This document shows positions 47,715-59,212 of a DNA stretch of 64,000 bases, piece after piece. This DNA comes from Yponomeuta sedellus (lineage: Eukaryota; Arthropoda; Insecta; Lepidoptera; Yponomeutidae). The notes below the pieces were generated by a model. That model saw nothing but the letters and a program-made list of their open reading frames with translations. It was not told where the DNA came from and made no database searches. The DNA lies in assembly GCA_934045075.1 (NCBI GenBank), contig OW203734.1, forward strand, positions 14,940,016 to 15,004,015, written 5' to 3'. How positions within the stretch are numbered: the stretch's first letter is position 1; every line of letters starts with the position of its first letter. Position numbers and translations under genes: made by a program.

Positions 47715-48352
47715 TATACAGGGTGTCTCATTCAAATCGGTCAGTATGGGAAAGTCTGAAACTATAAGACATACGAAGATCTGTTCTGAGGAACCATGTC
47801 ATCGATTTTGATAACAAGAAAAACTGCACTCATACATTTTAAAAAACATCTGTACTCTTTTCGGGAATCGAACCCGGTTATTTTGAAAAAAAAAATCTAC
47901 ACTCTTTCTATTTAGATATCGATTGCGTAGGTCTTAAGCAGTAAATGTCTGCATGAAACATGATGTCTAAAATGAATAAAATGCATTGTTTTCACATACT
48001 TTAATTTATTTTAGTAGGTGCTTGAAGTGACCACCGACTTTTAATACAATATTCAACACGTTTAGGTAACGATCTTACGATTGCATTTTATATGAAAACA
48101 ATGCATTTTATTAATTTTAGACATCATGTTTCATACAGAAATTTACTGCTTAAGACCTACACAATCGATATCTAAATAGACATAGTCTAGGTTTTTTTTT
48201 TCAAAACAACCGGGTTCGATTCCCGAACGGAGTATGAATGCAGTTTTTCTAATTATTAAAATCGATGACATGGTTCCTCAGAACAGATCTTCGTATGTCT
48301 TATAGTTTCAGACTTTCCCATACTGACCGATTTGAATGAGACACCCTGTATA
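47715..48352. mobile_element. Tc1/IS630-like foldback element with transposase remnant
   Basis: Arms of about 260-280 bp (47717-47998 and about 48091-48350) are inverted copies starting TACAGGGTGTCTCATTCAAA, flanked by TA on both sides, which fits a TA target duplication of the Tc1/mariner-IS630 superfamily. The 90 bp centre carries, on the minus strand, a frame AIVRSLPKRVEYCIKS and, after a one-base shift, GGHFKHLLK then a stop. That resembles the extreme C-terminus of IS630-type transposases found in arthropods. The arms also include a tRNA-like B box. It is non-autonomous. Confidence 0.75.
48006..48084 (-). pseudogene. transposase C-terminal remnant (frameshifted)
   Basis: The codons give AIVRSLPKRVEYCIKS, then a one-base frame change near 48031-48035, then GGHFKHLLK and a TAA at 48006-48008. 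This R.EYCI....GGHF.HLL ending is recalled from arthropod IS630/Tc1-like transposases. No catalytic residues remain. Confidence 0.5.
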
Positions 48353-49700
48353 TCGCCACCAATGGAATCCAAATTCATAAGGTACTTCCCGTCGACTAGT
48401 AATGTCTTTCGAAATTTGACAAGTAATATCATCTTATACTACAAATGCAGGAAAAATGTCTAAAAAATACACAATTATATATTTTCGAAATTCGGGAAAT
48501 ACTTAGAAAAAATAGCGAGACTCGATTGCTAAACTATTTATAATATGTAAATACCTATCTACAATTTTGTACGGAACCCTCGGTGCGCGAGTCCGACTCT
48601 CACTTGGCCGGTTTTTTCTGGCTTTCCGAGTTTGAAGTTTTCCTTTTTAGTACAACCCGATATTAAACACACTTGTCTTGCCATTTGCATATTTTGTCAT
48701 ATTGCTTGCTCATCAATGAATGTTAAAGAAACGGATATTAGGTACTAGAGGTTAATGCACTCGGCATGTATGCTTTCTACAATTAGCTATTTAAATACTT
48801 ATCTAGACGTAGAAATCAACTGGTAAACATTGCCTGTATTCAACCAATACATTTGCATCCTAATCTGTACTACACCTACTAATAAGGCCGATACTAATTG
48901 GAGTTTGTAATTAGGTTAGTTTAACGGACGTGGGCCAATTTGAGATGAAGCCAGATACATTATATCTTCTAGAAATCCAATCAAAATTACGGCTGACCTG
49001 AATTTGTAGATTCTACCTAACCTATAGTTGACACATCTGGCAGTGGATGTATTAGTTTATGAACACCATTTTGGATCTGCTCTAAATTATTTTCCATTAA
49101 ATTTTGTGTGTGTGCTAGCTTTTATGCCGAATAAATTTATATATAGCGAATATGACGCGCTAAGCTTCTTTGTATCTGTAGGTAATTATTGTCAACTTAT
49201 TAATCATAACTCCGTCAGTAACCAGTCCGGTCAGTAAAGATCTGGCGGTAATGTGATATAATACCTTAGAAATAATGCGATAAGAAGCTCAAAGTTACTT
49301 TCGTAAGATTATCATGAATGTAAAACATTGCACTCTTGCTTAGTCCCAAGTCTCATCTACGGTTCAAACTACTCTGGTTACTACTTAGATGACAACATGA
49401 GAAACTATAACTTGAGCTCTCAGTGATTGCCGTGTGGCAGTGTCATTCATACGAGGTGGATAAGATTAAACGTATGGCGATTAAAAGGCCAAGTACAATG
49501 ACCTCTTATCACTAACGAGTATGGTTGGCGACAATAAAAAGCATGTAGCCGGGTATATATTGCTCGATACTCGTTCTTCTATCCGTGTGCTAAGAGATAT
49601 ATTTGCATGGGTATTTTCCAGCATCTGAGTTTTTGCTACTGGTGGGTGTCCAACATATGATTTACGTTCTTTATGAGTTGGCTACTTTCCTTTACAATTG
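48353..49700. other. unassigned stretch with a small interspersed repeat
   Basis: TACGGAACCCTCGGTGCGCG followed by CACTTGGCCGGTTTTT near 48571-48616 belongs to a repeat also seen inverted near 55058-55105. Nothing else is recognised. Confidence 0.4.
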
Positions 49701-50110
49701 TTAACGGCTTAATATAATTTATTCAAATAACTAACATAAACTTACAAGGAGAGTTCTTAAGTTTCAGGACGTCATATTTCAAAAATATCATTGAGTCTTT
49801 GTGAAGTTATAGTACCAATACCACACTCTAACTATGATGGAAAACATTGTAAAGATACCTAGGAGTTTTTTTGGTTCTGCACGTAATAACTTGTTGTTTC
49901 TGTGGGCTGCCATATATGCTAATATAGGCCAAGTAAATTTAATTGAAAAAAAGCGTTTTGCGGAATCAATTTCCAGAAAGCTGGATATCATTTTAATACC
50001 TTCATTTAGTCTTAAATGCGTGATATTTTTGAAATGTGACGTCCAAAAACTTAAGAACTCTCCTTGTAAGTTGATGTTTGTTATTTGAATAAATTTTATT
50101 AAGCCGTTAA
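49701..50110. mobile_element. 410 bp element with 90 bp terminal inverted repeats
   Basis: Positions 49701-49790 and 50021-50110 are reverse complements with six mismatches and no gaps. The tips read TTAACGGCTTAATA, so TTAA sits at both ends. An 84-codon plus frame (49834-50088) runs through the interior and into the right arm but has no recognisable domain. A second inverted repeat, 49962-49993 against 50229-50260 with one mismatch, links the interior to sequence outside the right end, so the locus was rearranged or holds nested elements. Confidence 0.75.
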
Positions 50111-50260
50111 TTTCGCAGTTTTTTGGCCACCAAAAGTTAAGCTCACCTCCTGAAACCGTGCAAACTCAGATTACACGCATTTAGGACAAAATGAAGGTAA
50201 TATGAATGAAGGTAATATAATAAGGAAGAAATGATATCCAGCTTTCTGGAAATTAATTCC

Positions 50261-51359
50261 TGGAATTTTTGTAATTTGATTAACCAACTACATGATGTAC
50301 GGTTTTTCGGCATTCCTTATCTACAATGGCCTCATAGCGCATTTACATGCGTGCCTCCTTTATTAGTTTTTGAGAGTTATTAATCGAACAGAAAAAAAAT
50401 ACGGTTGTGATCAGCGATAAAATGATTTTAATCAACAATAAAAGTAGTTTGAGTAGAAATTAGTGGTTGGCAGAAAATACTAAATGGAATGCCAAAAATA
50501 CTTGTTTGGATTGAAAGCAGATAATGTCTATTTAGCGTCTAAATTGAACGTCAATGTTGCAGATAGTAGCAGTTTAGTTTTTTGTTCCATAGTTTACAAG
50601 ACGTTAAAGAGAAATTGTAACTTGGTTTTATTTTAAGCAGTAAACATTCTGAATACTTCTGCATTCAAGCTAGCAGTAGTGCCTGATGTGCCAGTGCTTT
50701 ACATCCCAAGCTATACTTTAATCCATAAAAAATAGCTTAAGCTTTCTTATAAAGGTAATCTTTTCGCTGCTTTATTACTGCGCCATGTACGATTAGAGCA
50801 CGTAAATTCACTTAAACGTTTTATTACGCGTACTTCCCCGCTCACTCCAGTGGGGCCAGCAGTGGAAGTGATGTAAACGCGTCGAAGAGGTTAGACAATA
50901 GCTCGTGGGTAGCGTCGAGTCGAGGCCAAGAGCAGTCAAGTTCATGAACGACGTTCAAAGACCTTTATCAGTATCATTACCATTCAATGCGTTATCCGCT
51001 CGAACATTTGGTTTCGCCATCCTGTATTACGTATAAAATGACACAGTTTGCATACGGTTGACATTAAAGTCACGGTAATCTCGGAATAATATCCAAATAT
51101 ATCTTTTATGCTAACTTTGTAAACGGCACCTCAATCTCTCAGGACCTTAGAAAACGCGTACAAAGCCTATCTATATGTTATGTATAACCAGTCATTTTAG
51201 CGTCGTCTGACAGATTATCTTGTCTTAAACCGTCTACTACAGCTACTTTGTGATGGTTTTATAATAGTGGAAGACAAAATTGACGTTTTTACAGAAGCGT
51301 TTTTACAAAAACGCGCATAAATAGCAAGTTGTTACATTCGAATGTATTTATTGCGTCAT
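50261..51359. other. unassigned non-coding stretch
   Basis: No exon recognised. A GC-richer patch lies near 50830-50930. Confidence 0.35.
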
Positions 51360-51575
51360 GTGACGACCTCTGTGGCGTAGCGGTAGCGCGTCTGCCTACC
51401 ATGCAAGAGGTCCCGGGTTCAAATCCCGGCTGGAAACAAAAAAAAAGTCCAGGTCTTGGATGTTTACATGTTTGCGATGTCGTTGTTTCTGGTTCCCACG
51501 ATACAGGGTATCCTAGTGTGGGGCCAGAAGCAATGTATGTGCCAGTATGTAAAATGTAATGTTATGTTATGTGAA
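51360..51575 (+). mobile_element. tRNA-derived SINE, family B, copy 3
   Basis: The best-preserved family B copy: head TCTGTGGCGTAGCGGTAGCG, B box GGGTTCAAATCCCGG, A-rich joint, then TTGGATGTTTACATGTTTG and ATACAGGGTATCCTAGTGTG, ending in a TATGT-rich tail. Confidence 0.85.
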
Positions 51576-53222
51576 CAAGTGTTACATTGCTTGCAAGTTT
51601 TGAAATAACATAAAAAACGTGCGTAATAGCTCTTTTAACAATTTAGCTAATTTATATATTTACAAAATTAATTGTTACCAACTTAGTAACAAAAAATCAC
51701 GCGCGTATTCCGGGGCGGTCGGAAGAATTCAGGGTTTGCCACTTGCATGGATTGTTAACAAATCCTTTAAAAAGTCGTAACCGCGATAGATTATATTTAT
51801 ATATTAAATGGGTTTAATCGCGATTATTAATTAGGTGAAACGTTATTGCATTATTTCCCGCAGTTTCGGGAACATAATCTAATAAATACAATTATTTATT
51901 GGATTAGACCTGTTTAATATATAACTATGTATGAGCATCGCGATTCATTAAGAAATACTCAATAGATTTTATTACAATCTAGTTAGTTTGCAATTCTTAC
52001 AAAAAAAGCTCGCACCCGACGCAAGCCCGAAAAAATATTTTTAAAAACTGTTTTATGTTGCAAAAAACCTGCAAATTCGGAATATAAGCATTGGCCAGCC
52101 TTCGTGTGTAAGTATATAATCTACGTAGATGTGGTATAACTGCACATGCTGGCAAATAACTCGAGCAATGCGCAGTAGCATTTTTTTTGAACTCTGACTG
52201 ACCGAAGTTTGTATGGCCATAGTTTCAACTACGCGACTGATAAGTCGGTTTTTGTATCACTCTCTGCGCAGCGTTAAGCACAAGATGTTCGCCGGCATCT
52301 GTATATTTCCAATTATACCCCATCCATTGTTCCATTAGTTTAGTTCGTTGTGGGACACATTAGTGGCTTTACAAACAACCTATATACATCTTACCGAGAA
52401 GTGTTCTTAACATGGTACTATACGTGTGTCCGCGACTTCGTTCGCGTGAGATTCGGATAAACCTATCAAATATTGTATGGAATCAGGCGTTACTTTGCGG
52501 AAATCCATAATAGCATTAAAATGTGAAAATGAGTTAATGCACAAGTGTCGTTGGTGGAGTGTTCGTGTCTTGCTTCTGCTTGAAAAAGTAGGAGGGAGGG
52601 CGGTGCATTATCTAACCGCATGGTGCTTGTGGGATTTTTGGCGGAATTTAGCAAAGTCATTTTCACATTTTAATGTGTCATGTTGTACGTCGTTTCTACC
52701 ACTCTCTAGTTATATGTCAAAGCTCACTTGCTAGCAAAAGGTCTATACCTAACTTACTCAAATACTGACCAGCTAACTGTTATGCAAAGATCTGGATTTG
52801 TGTTACTACGGCTATTTGTAGATACTACAGTCTCTACTTGCATGTAGCTGCTGAACAAAGTGGTTGTAAGTCGATATATAACTTAAGACTAAATTACGCG
52901 ATCGGCGTTTGCTGAAAGGGTTTCTGATAGGAATGTTGTTAGTTGTTCAAGTTAGCTAATGGATAGATACTCGTTGACTCTCGAAGATAGAAAGGAGGTA
53001 AAAATTCTAAACTTTTTTGTCCTAAACTAAACACTGTGTCTCATGTTATAAGAGCGTTTGTTGTGGAGTCTACTGTATTGACTGCACTCGGCGACTTTGT
53101 TTATTGAGCGCCCTTTTTCTTGTGTGCCTGTGGCGTTTGAAAACCATCATGGTATAGGGCTATGTGCTGCCCTGAAAATTAGTTTGGCTGATATCATTTC
53201 TAGATACTTATGTACCACATCT
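51576..53222. other. unassigned stretch with one interspersed repeat
   Basis: The segment 52475-52690 is the plus-strand counterpart of 21790-21920. It contains a 19 bp inverted pair (CATTAAAATGTGAAAATGA at 52514-52532 and its complement at 52657-52675). GTCCGCGACTTCGTTCGCGT at 52427 resembles a Helitron end. No exon was seen. Confidence 0.4.
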
Positions 53223-53223
53223 A

Positions 53224-53590
53224 TATCAACCCTTGTATGTCCCCACTGCTGGGGCACGGGTCTCTTCCTGCATTGCTGGAAGGTTAGGCTATACTCCTCC
53301 ACGGGGGCCAAGTCCGGGTTGGTGCAGGATTGTAAGTCAGTGGCGGGTCTTACTGTCAGAAGTTATCAAGCCGCCCATAAGGCCTCTGACATGGCTTAAC
53401 GACTGCCATTACATGACAGCCGGCACCAACGGCTTAGCGTGCCTTTCAAGGCAAGGTCGCGCTCGGATAAAATGCCACTAGCGGTAGTCACGGGACGGTC
53501 ACCCTTCCCGCACCTGACCGCGCCTGTTGTTGCTTAACGCAAGTGATTGATTCCAATCACTCGGTTCGACTAGGCCACGAGCGCTTCAAA
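53224..53590 (-). mobile_element. 5S rRNA-derived SINE, copy 1
   Basis: On the minus strand it begins GCGCTCGTGGCCTAGTCGAA, passes a 5S-like internal promoter (GTTAAGCAACAACAGGCGCG, then GGTGCGGGAAGGGTGACCG), and continues with a body ending in CAGCAGTGGGGACATACAAG and a GTTGATAT tail. The GTTAAGCAAC and GGGTGACCG blocks correspond to box A/IE and box C of 5S rRNA genes, indicating a SINE3-type head. Head to head with the copy at 54337-54700. Confidence 0.75.
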
Positions 53591-54336
53591 CGCTTATAGT
53601 ATACCATATACCAAGAACTTATTACCCAGTCACCGACTTCCAGTCAACAAATTTTTCATGAATTTTGGCGCATAACTACAGGGTATTGTAAAACCATCAA
53701 CCGACCAGAAAGCTACGCTTGCTGAACACCAAAATAAACTACGTTATCCGTAATACTTTGTTGGGATATAGTATATCCCGTATTTAGTATTATATATTTT
53801 TTTGGTTTATTAAAATATAAAAAATGTAAGAAAACAAAAGATGCATAATTTTGAGCGTTCATATTATATGGAGCATAAATTTAAAATAGCTCTACATTTG
53901 TTTTAGATAACAATGTTTTCCAGGGCATTGTGCGTTTAATGTATTAAGAAACTTGAAATATTTATTTAATTACCTTAATGTTCCAAATATTCTGAACACG
54001 GGTATGAAATGAAATCTCCTAAGCCTAAATTTTCTGAGCATGGTTTCGTAATAAAATAAATAAATAATTAAAAAATAATAAAGCAGAGAATACGTCGGTT
54101 TCGGGAAGAGAAGGTAGCAGCCCTCTCTACGTATTAGGTCCTATTATTTAAACGTACAGTTGGTTCCTTACTCTATTTCCCTAAACGTTTATGTCTTAAA
54201 TTTATTTTTTCCTGCAGGGCCATTTCCTTTTTGTTGAATGCCTATACATAACCCGAAAAAATTTCAGCGTAAGTGGTGAAAGTGGCGGCGCTTTGGGTTA
54301 CAACGACAAACAATTTATAATTTTTATTCCATTGGC
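53591..54336. other. spacer between head-to-head 5S-derived SINEs
   Basis: AT-rich sequence with no exon or repeat end recognised. The two inverted SINEs of about 365 bp could pair across it. Confidence 0.4.
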
Positions 54337-54700
54337 GAAGCGCTCGTGGCCTAGTCAAACCGAGTGATTGGAATCAATCACTTGCGTTAAGCAACAACAG
54401 ACGCGATCAGGTGCGGGATGGGTGACCGTCCCGTGACTACCGCCAGTGGCATTTTCTCCGAGCGCTTCCGTGCTTCGCAAGGCACGCTAAGCCGTTGGTG
54501 CCGGCTGTCATGTAATGGCAGTCGTCAATCTATGTCAGAGGCCTTATGGGCGGCTTGATAACTTCTGACAGTAAGACCCGCCACTGTCTTACAATCCTCC
54601 ACCAACCCGGACTTGGCCCCCGTAGTGGAGTATGGCCTAACCTTCCGGCGATGCAGGAAGAGACCCGTGCCCCAGCAGTGGGGACATACAGGGTTTGATA
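54337..54700 (+). mobile_element. 5S rRNA-derived SINE, copy 2
   Basis: GCGCTCGTGGCCTAGTCAAA, then GTTAAGCAACAACAGACGCG, GGGATGGGTGACCGTCC and TTCCGTGCTTCGCAAGGCAC are colinear with the copy at 53224-53590. GGATGGGTGACCG is a near-exact 5S box C. It ends CAGTGGGGACATACAGGGTT and GATATCGAT. Confidence 0.78.
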
Positions 54701-55216
54701 TCGATCGATTCCGCGGCGCTAGTTAACATCCCAAAGCACCCCAAATCATTGGAATCGACACTTCATCTGCCACGGAATATGCTAGCGATCGACTCGTCAA
54801 AAACACGATCGACTGTTTATGCCGGGTGATGTGCGGCTGGCCTTCAGAGAGGCCGAGGATGGCCGGGTTCACGGCGAGGGCCGCGCCGTACTGCTCCAGT
54901 ACATTTAGCTGCTTGACGTAACAGCTTTTAGCGCGCTCCGTTGTATTGGCGACCTGTATTGTGGATTCGACACTCGACTATGACCTGCGTCGCTGTCTGG
55001 CTGTAGGTAATGGGGCCATGCTGGCCGCGCCTAGCGCTTTGTAAGGAAATATAAAAGAAACCGGCCAAGTTCGAGTCGGACTCGCGCACGAAGGGTTCCG
55101 TAACGTTATCTATAATTGAATTGGAGCGTCTACATGTTGCCGTTATTAATATCGAACAAAAAACGACAAATAATGACGTTTGTTGCACGCTTAATTGATT
55201 TATTTTAATTATCACA
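54701..55216. other. unassigned, includes a GC-rich patch and repeat end
   Basis: A GC-rich stretch lies at about 54820-54900. At 55045-55110 AAACCGGCCAAGTTCGAGTC and GCGCACGAAGGGTTCCGTAA match, inverted, the repeat near 48571-48616. No exon was confirmed. Confidence 0.4.
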
Positions 55217-55429
55217 TCACACTAATATTATAAAGGCAAAAGTTTGTGAGTGTGTATGTTTGTTACTTCATCGTGACTAAACGACTGGAACGATTTAAAT
55301 GAAAACTGGTATGGACTTAGCAAACACCCTAGATTAACAGATATGCTACGTTTTACTGCGGGAAAAGAAAATATCTTATTCCTATGAGAAAATCCATAAA
55401 CCGCGGGTAACAGCGCGGGGCAAAGCTAG
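55217..55429 (+). mobile_element. Helitron-like non-autonomous element
   Basis: Begins TCACACTAATATTATAAAGG, includes GTTTGTGAGTGTGTATGTTT, and ends CCGCGGGTAACAGCGCGGGG and CAAAGCTAG before T. The TC start, CTAG end and a GC-rich hairpin just before the end (CCGCG...CGCGG) are typical of Helitrons. No Rep/helicase coding sequence. Confidence 0.75.
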
Positions 55430-57429
55430 TTCAATATGTTCTGTTAAATGTTGCCATTATCGAGCAGAAAACGGCAAAAAATCAAGTTCGTTGCATGTGA
55501 GCTTCACCTAAATATCTAAATATTCGAGAAAAACGATGGAGATGCATGATGTTTCCTGTCTTGTTTAAATTGTTGTATATTGATTTTCATTTGTTTAAAT
55601 TGTGATGTGTAACTGTATAAAGTATAATCATATACGTTAAGTCTTATAGCGCATTAGTTTAGACTGTAATGCGGTAAGATTTTGTATGACATAAAAATAA
55701 AAAATAAAATAGTTTATTTTAGTCTGTTTTTAGTTATAGCGGCAACAAAAATACATCATCGGTGAAAATTTCAACTGTCTAACTAACACGGTACATGAGA
55801 TACATCCTGGTGACAGACACACAGACGGACAATGTAGTCTTATTAATAGGGGACGCTTACCCTTTGTACAGGTAACCCAAAAAGAAAAAAAACGTACAGC
55901 AAGAAAAAATGCATTGTTGATTAAACCAGTGCACATCATAACCGTTTCTATTAACTGTTACATAATTAATAAATTATTTCAATTTTGGATTTGCTTCCGA
56001 TATTTGTACTCCTATTCTGATTATTTACCGATGTCTACCAAAAGAACTATCGGCAATCTGTGATATCTGTCTGGAGTTCTGAACAGTCTCCCTACTTTGA
56101 GAAGTACAAAATATTTAGCTCACTCTAGCGTAGTAAGTGTTGTAAATTTAATTTGAATGATGTTTCCAGGCGCCTTATAAAGAGGCTAGTGGCAGGTCAA
56201 GAAGACGAGACCCATTAACGGCCTTAGTTCGAGGCCTAAATACAAACAGTGTAGTGCGAAAATTAACAAAACGACAATTTAATTGATATAAACTGCGCGT
56301 AGGAGAACCGCGAGGCCAAATATGCCTCTTCGTAACTATTCAACTATTACCTTAACATTTGACCATATAATGGACATCAGCATCAATTAGTAATTTAAGT
56401 GCTTGGTAGCTACATGATACAGGATTATAAAATAAGCATTTTTATATAAGCGGAATTTTTATGGCAACTTCTCCATGACCCATCTTCAACTTCTTCGACC
56501 CATGACCTAACTTCGCGAGGTCACCCAATCCTTAGAGGATTCCGGAATGTTCGCCGCAAAATGCTAAAACAGTAAAATTATCACAAAAGCAAAAGCAGTT
56601 CGTTAACCCACAAAATATGTCTGCCGAGGAAACTAACACTGCTTTACGTATCTGTGTAAAAAACTGTAGACAAAAAAGGCTTCTTCAAATCATTTGTATT
56701 CATATAAAACCGATATCTTTATCGTTTAGTGGTACACCGAAGATTTTACAACTAACACATGCTAATTTTATAATCAAACAACGTGACAAAAAATGTTTCA
56801 TTGATATTGCCTGTCAATTTTTCTTATGCGGTGTCTGTAGAACCGTTGTTGTCTAATAATTTGACGAGACTTGTCTGACACGATAGGCGTTCGTGTTAAT
56901 TTGCAATGACTAAGTTTGGAATAAAAAAGTAATGAATACCTATTGTAGATTCAACCAGTGTGTTATTGTTTTCTTATAAAAGCAACTTAATATACATCTG
57001 TTATCGCTCATTGTGAGGTGCAGATTGCCTCTTATGGGTGCAAAAAGTTCTTCTCTAATGTATTAAGTATTCACCCATATCTACAATAGGTAAATGTGAA
57101 ATTGTGCCAAACGCCAAGTACTATGTATTTACTCAGCTGATCAGCTACGTTACTGTTTGAATTACACTACCTAATTTTCAATAATTAATGCAAACTGCTT
57201 TTTGAATAACTACTTCCTTACGTTACTGCGAAGACTATCCCTAAAATGGTGAACGCTTATAATTCGCCGGCGATAATATTCATAAATTGGCAGTTTGTCA
57301 AATGTAACTCGTGGAACGTGTCGTAAAAATTAACTTTACCACGTTTTCTACACAATAAATTAGCAAAATTATTCGGACGTTGTCATGGTACCTTGTTAAA
57401 ATTAGAAATAGTGATGTATGAATACTTAC
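55430..57429. other. unassigned stretch, weak frames only
   Basis: GTGACAGACACACAGACGGAC near 55811 is a repeat motif seen in other lepidopteran interspersed repeats. A 79-codon plus frame at 56617-56856 (start MSAEETNTALRICVKNCRQK) has no recognised domain and no splice support. Confidence 0.35.
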
Positions 57430-57950
57430 GTGCATTAGCTAGTCCATTTTCCGGTCGCACACGACATAGGGAGGCGTGACTTTTCGCCGGTTAAAAAGTG
57501 AAAATCGCGGAGCTCCCGCGGATATACTACACTAAGCGGCGAGCCGGCGAAAACGTGCTACGGTCGACACGTTCGTGCCAACTAAATATAAACACGTGTT
57601 TGGGTGAAATACGATTCTTGATTGCTTAGGTTTTTTAAAAGTTCGATTTTATTTTGCACAGGCTGTTCAGGGGGCGTATTGTTGGAGGCCGGGTGCTAGC
57701 GGGTGGCGTGGCATCGGGGCCGGCGAGAGGAGTGCGCGACGCGACGACTTGCGGGCCACTGGCCATCGAGCGCGGCGCGCGCGCCTCCCGTCTACGACTC
57801 TTCCAATTTTAACATGTCGAACGCTAAGTGCGTGCGTACGCTTTTCCGAGATCGAGTCGTTCTCGGGCGCGGCTTCGCCTCTGTTCGCTTTTTGTGCAGC
57901 CTAATGGAACCGCCGCTTGTTGATATTCCCACTTTTTGATCAGCACTATC
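57430..57950. promoter_or_regulatory. GC- and CpG-rich island, candidate promoter or first exon
   Basis: GC and CpG content rise sharply here, with blocks such as GCGGCGAGCCGGCGAAAACG and GAGCGCGGCGCGCGCGCC, in an otherwise AT-rich region. A 78-codon plus frame (57703-57939) inside looks like a chance frame in GC-rich sequence. Such islands in insect genomes often mark promoters or 5' exons of developmental genes. No TATA/Inr or donor site could be fixed, so strand and gene are unknown. Confidence 0.35.
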
Positions 57951-58053
57951 AACACAACGCATGCCAATCATCTAACTCGAATTAAGGCCGTTGAACTGCT
58001 CAATAATAACTTGGGAAAATGACTGTTTGGACTATTAATAAACCGGTAACCTT

Positions 58054-58272
58054 TTACACTACCCACGCAGATGCAAATGTTGCTGTATTTTCAGGCGTTG
58101 CTATGGGCGTTTCAGGACCTTGCGGAACTAATGCTGCTGCTCTATTGTTATACAGACTATCATCATCATTATATTTAAGAGTGGTAGGTACTCTAGTTGC
58201 ATGTGCTCCTGTTACAAGCCTGCAACTCCAAACCTGATGCGTCACTATATCAATCTTCTCTTTTATTTGTAC
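58054..58272 (-). CDS. candidate terminal coding exon, unknown protein
   Basis: A strong acceptor (TAATCTTTATTTCAG) at 58273 is followed by 72 codons open to a TAA at 58054-58056. The peptide starts VQIKEKIDIVTHQVWSCRLV, has an acidic KYNDDDSLYNNR patch, and ends PETPIATPENTATFASAWVV. Composition and codon use look coding. It resembles a cytoplasmic tail, but I do not recognise the family. No polyadenylation signal follows closely. Upstream exons would lie to the right. A 76-codon minus frame at 58528-58758 starting with a signal-like MHFYVISLFIFLHVTLNYVS might belong to the same gene, but no donor joins them. Confidence 0.4.
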   Translation of the reverse strand, partial: VQIKEKIDIVTHQVWSCRLVTGAHATRVPTTLKYNDDDSLYNNRAAALVPQGPETPIATPENTATFASAWVV

Positions 58273-59059
58273 CTGAAATAAAGATTACAAAAATACTGAA
58301 CCTTTGAAGGAAGCCAACACGGTTGGACATACTTCGGTTGGATTACTATAGTTTATTTTCAAAAACGGTCCATCGAAAGCGCACCGTAACTAAATACAAG
58401 AGACCAAGGACCGAGACGACAGTGTTGGTTCCATTTAGGAGTCGGCAGACAATGATGTCACTAGCGCCAGCAGCTGATTTATCGGCGGCAAGCCGTGGCA
58501 CCCGACCACGCCACAGATCCATCTATTTCAAAAGATAGGACGTTGAGATACTACTTTAATTAGACGTCGAACTACACGGTGACAAGTCACCACAAAAAGG
58601 AACAACAGACAGGACTTCGCTTTTGATTGATAAGCTTGATAGACGCGTTGTTCTATCTTGTCTTCATGAAGCTCCATAGTTACAGTGGCAATTTGGCTTG
58701 ATACATAATTTAGCGTCACGTGCAAAAAAATGAACAGAGAAATTACGTAAAAGTGCAAGATAACAAATTGTCAACAATATTATAATCGTGTTTTGTTTGT
58801 CTTATGACCCGACTTTGACAAAACATCACTTTTACTGATGTTTAGGCATATTGTTATTATGACCTGCACTTTAAAGGCGATATATAAATGTAACTAACTA
58901 TACGATTACTATCATAATACGTCAAAACGCTGACAGCAGTATGTCTAAGAGTCAGGTTCTATAAATAATAATATATATTCATAGACATATTACACAGATC
59001 TCGTTAGCCCCATACTAAGTACAACTAAATGTCTTATGTTTCAGGTGCTAACTGGACGA
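58273..59059. other. possible intron plus candidate signal-peptide frame
   Basis: Contains the frame at 58528-58758 (minus) discussed with the preceding exon. Its N-terminal 21 residues are hydrophobic with a plausible cleavage after VSS. It stops at 58528 without a consensus donor. A reading frame of about 57 codons in another minus frame at 58350-58520 is also open. None can be confirmed. Confidence 0.25.
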
Positions 59060-59212
59060 TGGGTTTAATACAATAAATTCATAGATATCATCCAAGACCC
59101 GAGACAAACTAGAAAAGTTCGTTTCCTAGTTCGACCAGGCCGGGGATCGAACCCAAGACCCTCGGTTCAACAGTCAGCGTGCGAAACCGCTGTGATAGCG
59201 AGGCCGTCACTC
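59060..59212 (-). mobile_element. tRNA-derived SINE, family E
   Basis: On the minus strand GACGGCCTCGCTATCACAGC is followed by a clear B box GGGTTCGATCCCCGG and a tail with CGGGTCTTGGATGATATC. The head differs from those of families A-D. No second copy was found in the window. Confidence 0.6.

Noticed and set aside
53097..53481. Two overlapping plus frames of 100 and 82 codons
   Set aside because: They lie antisense to the 5S-derived SINE at 53224-53590.
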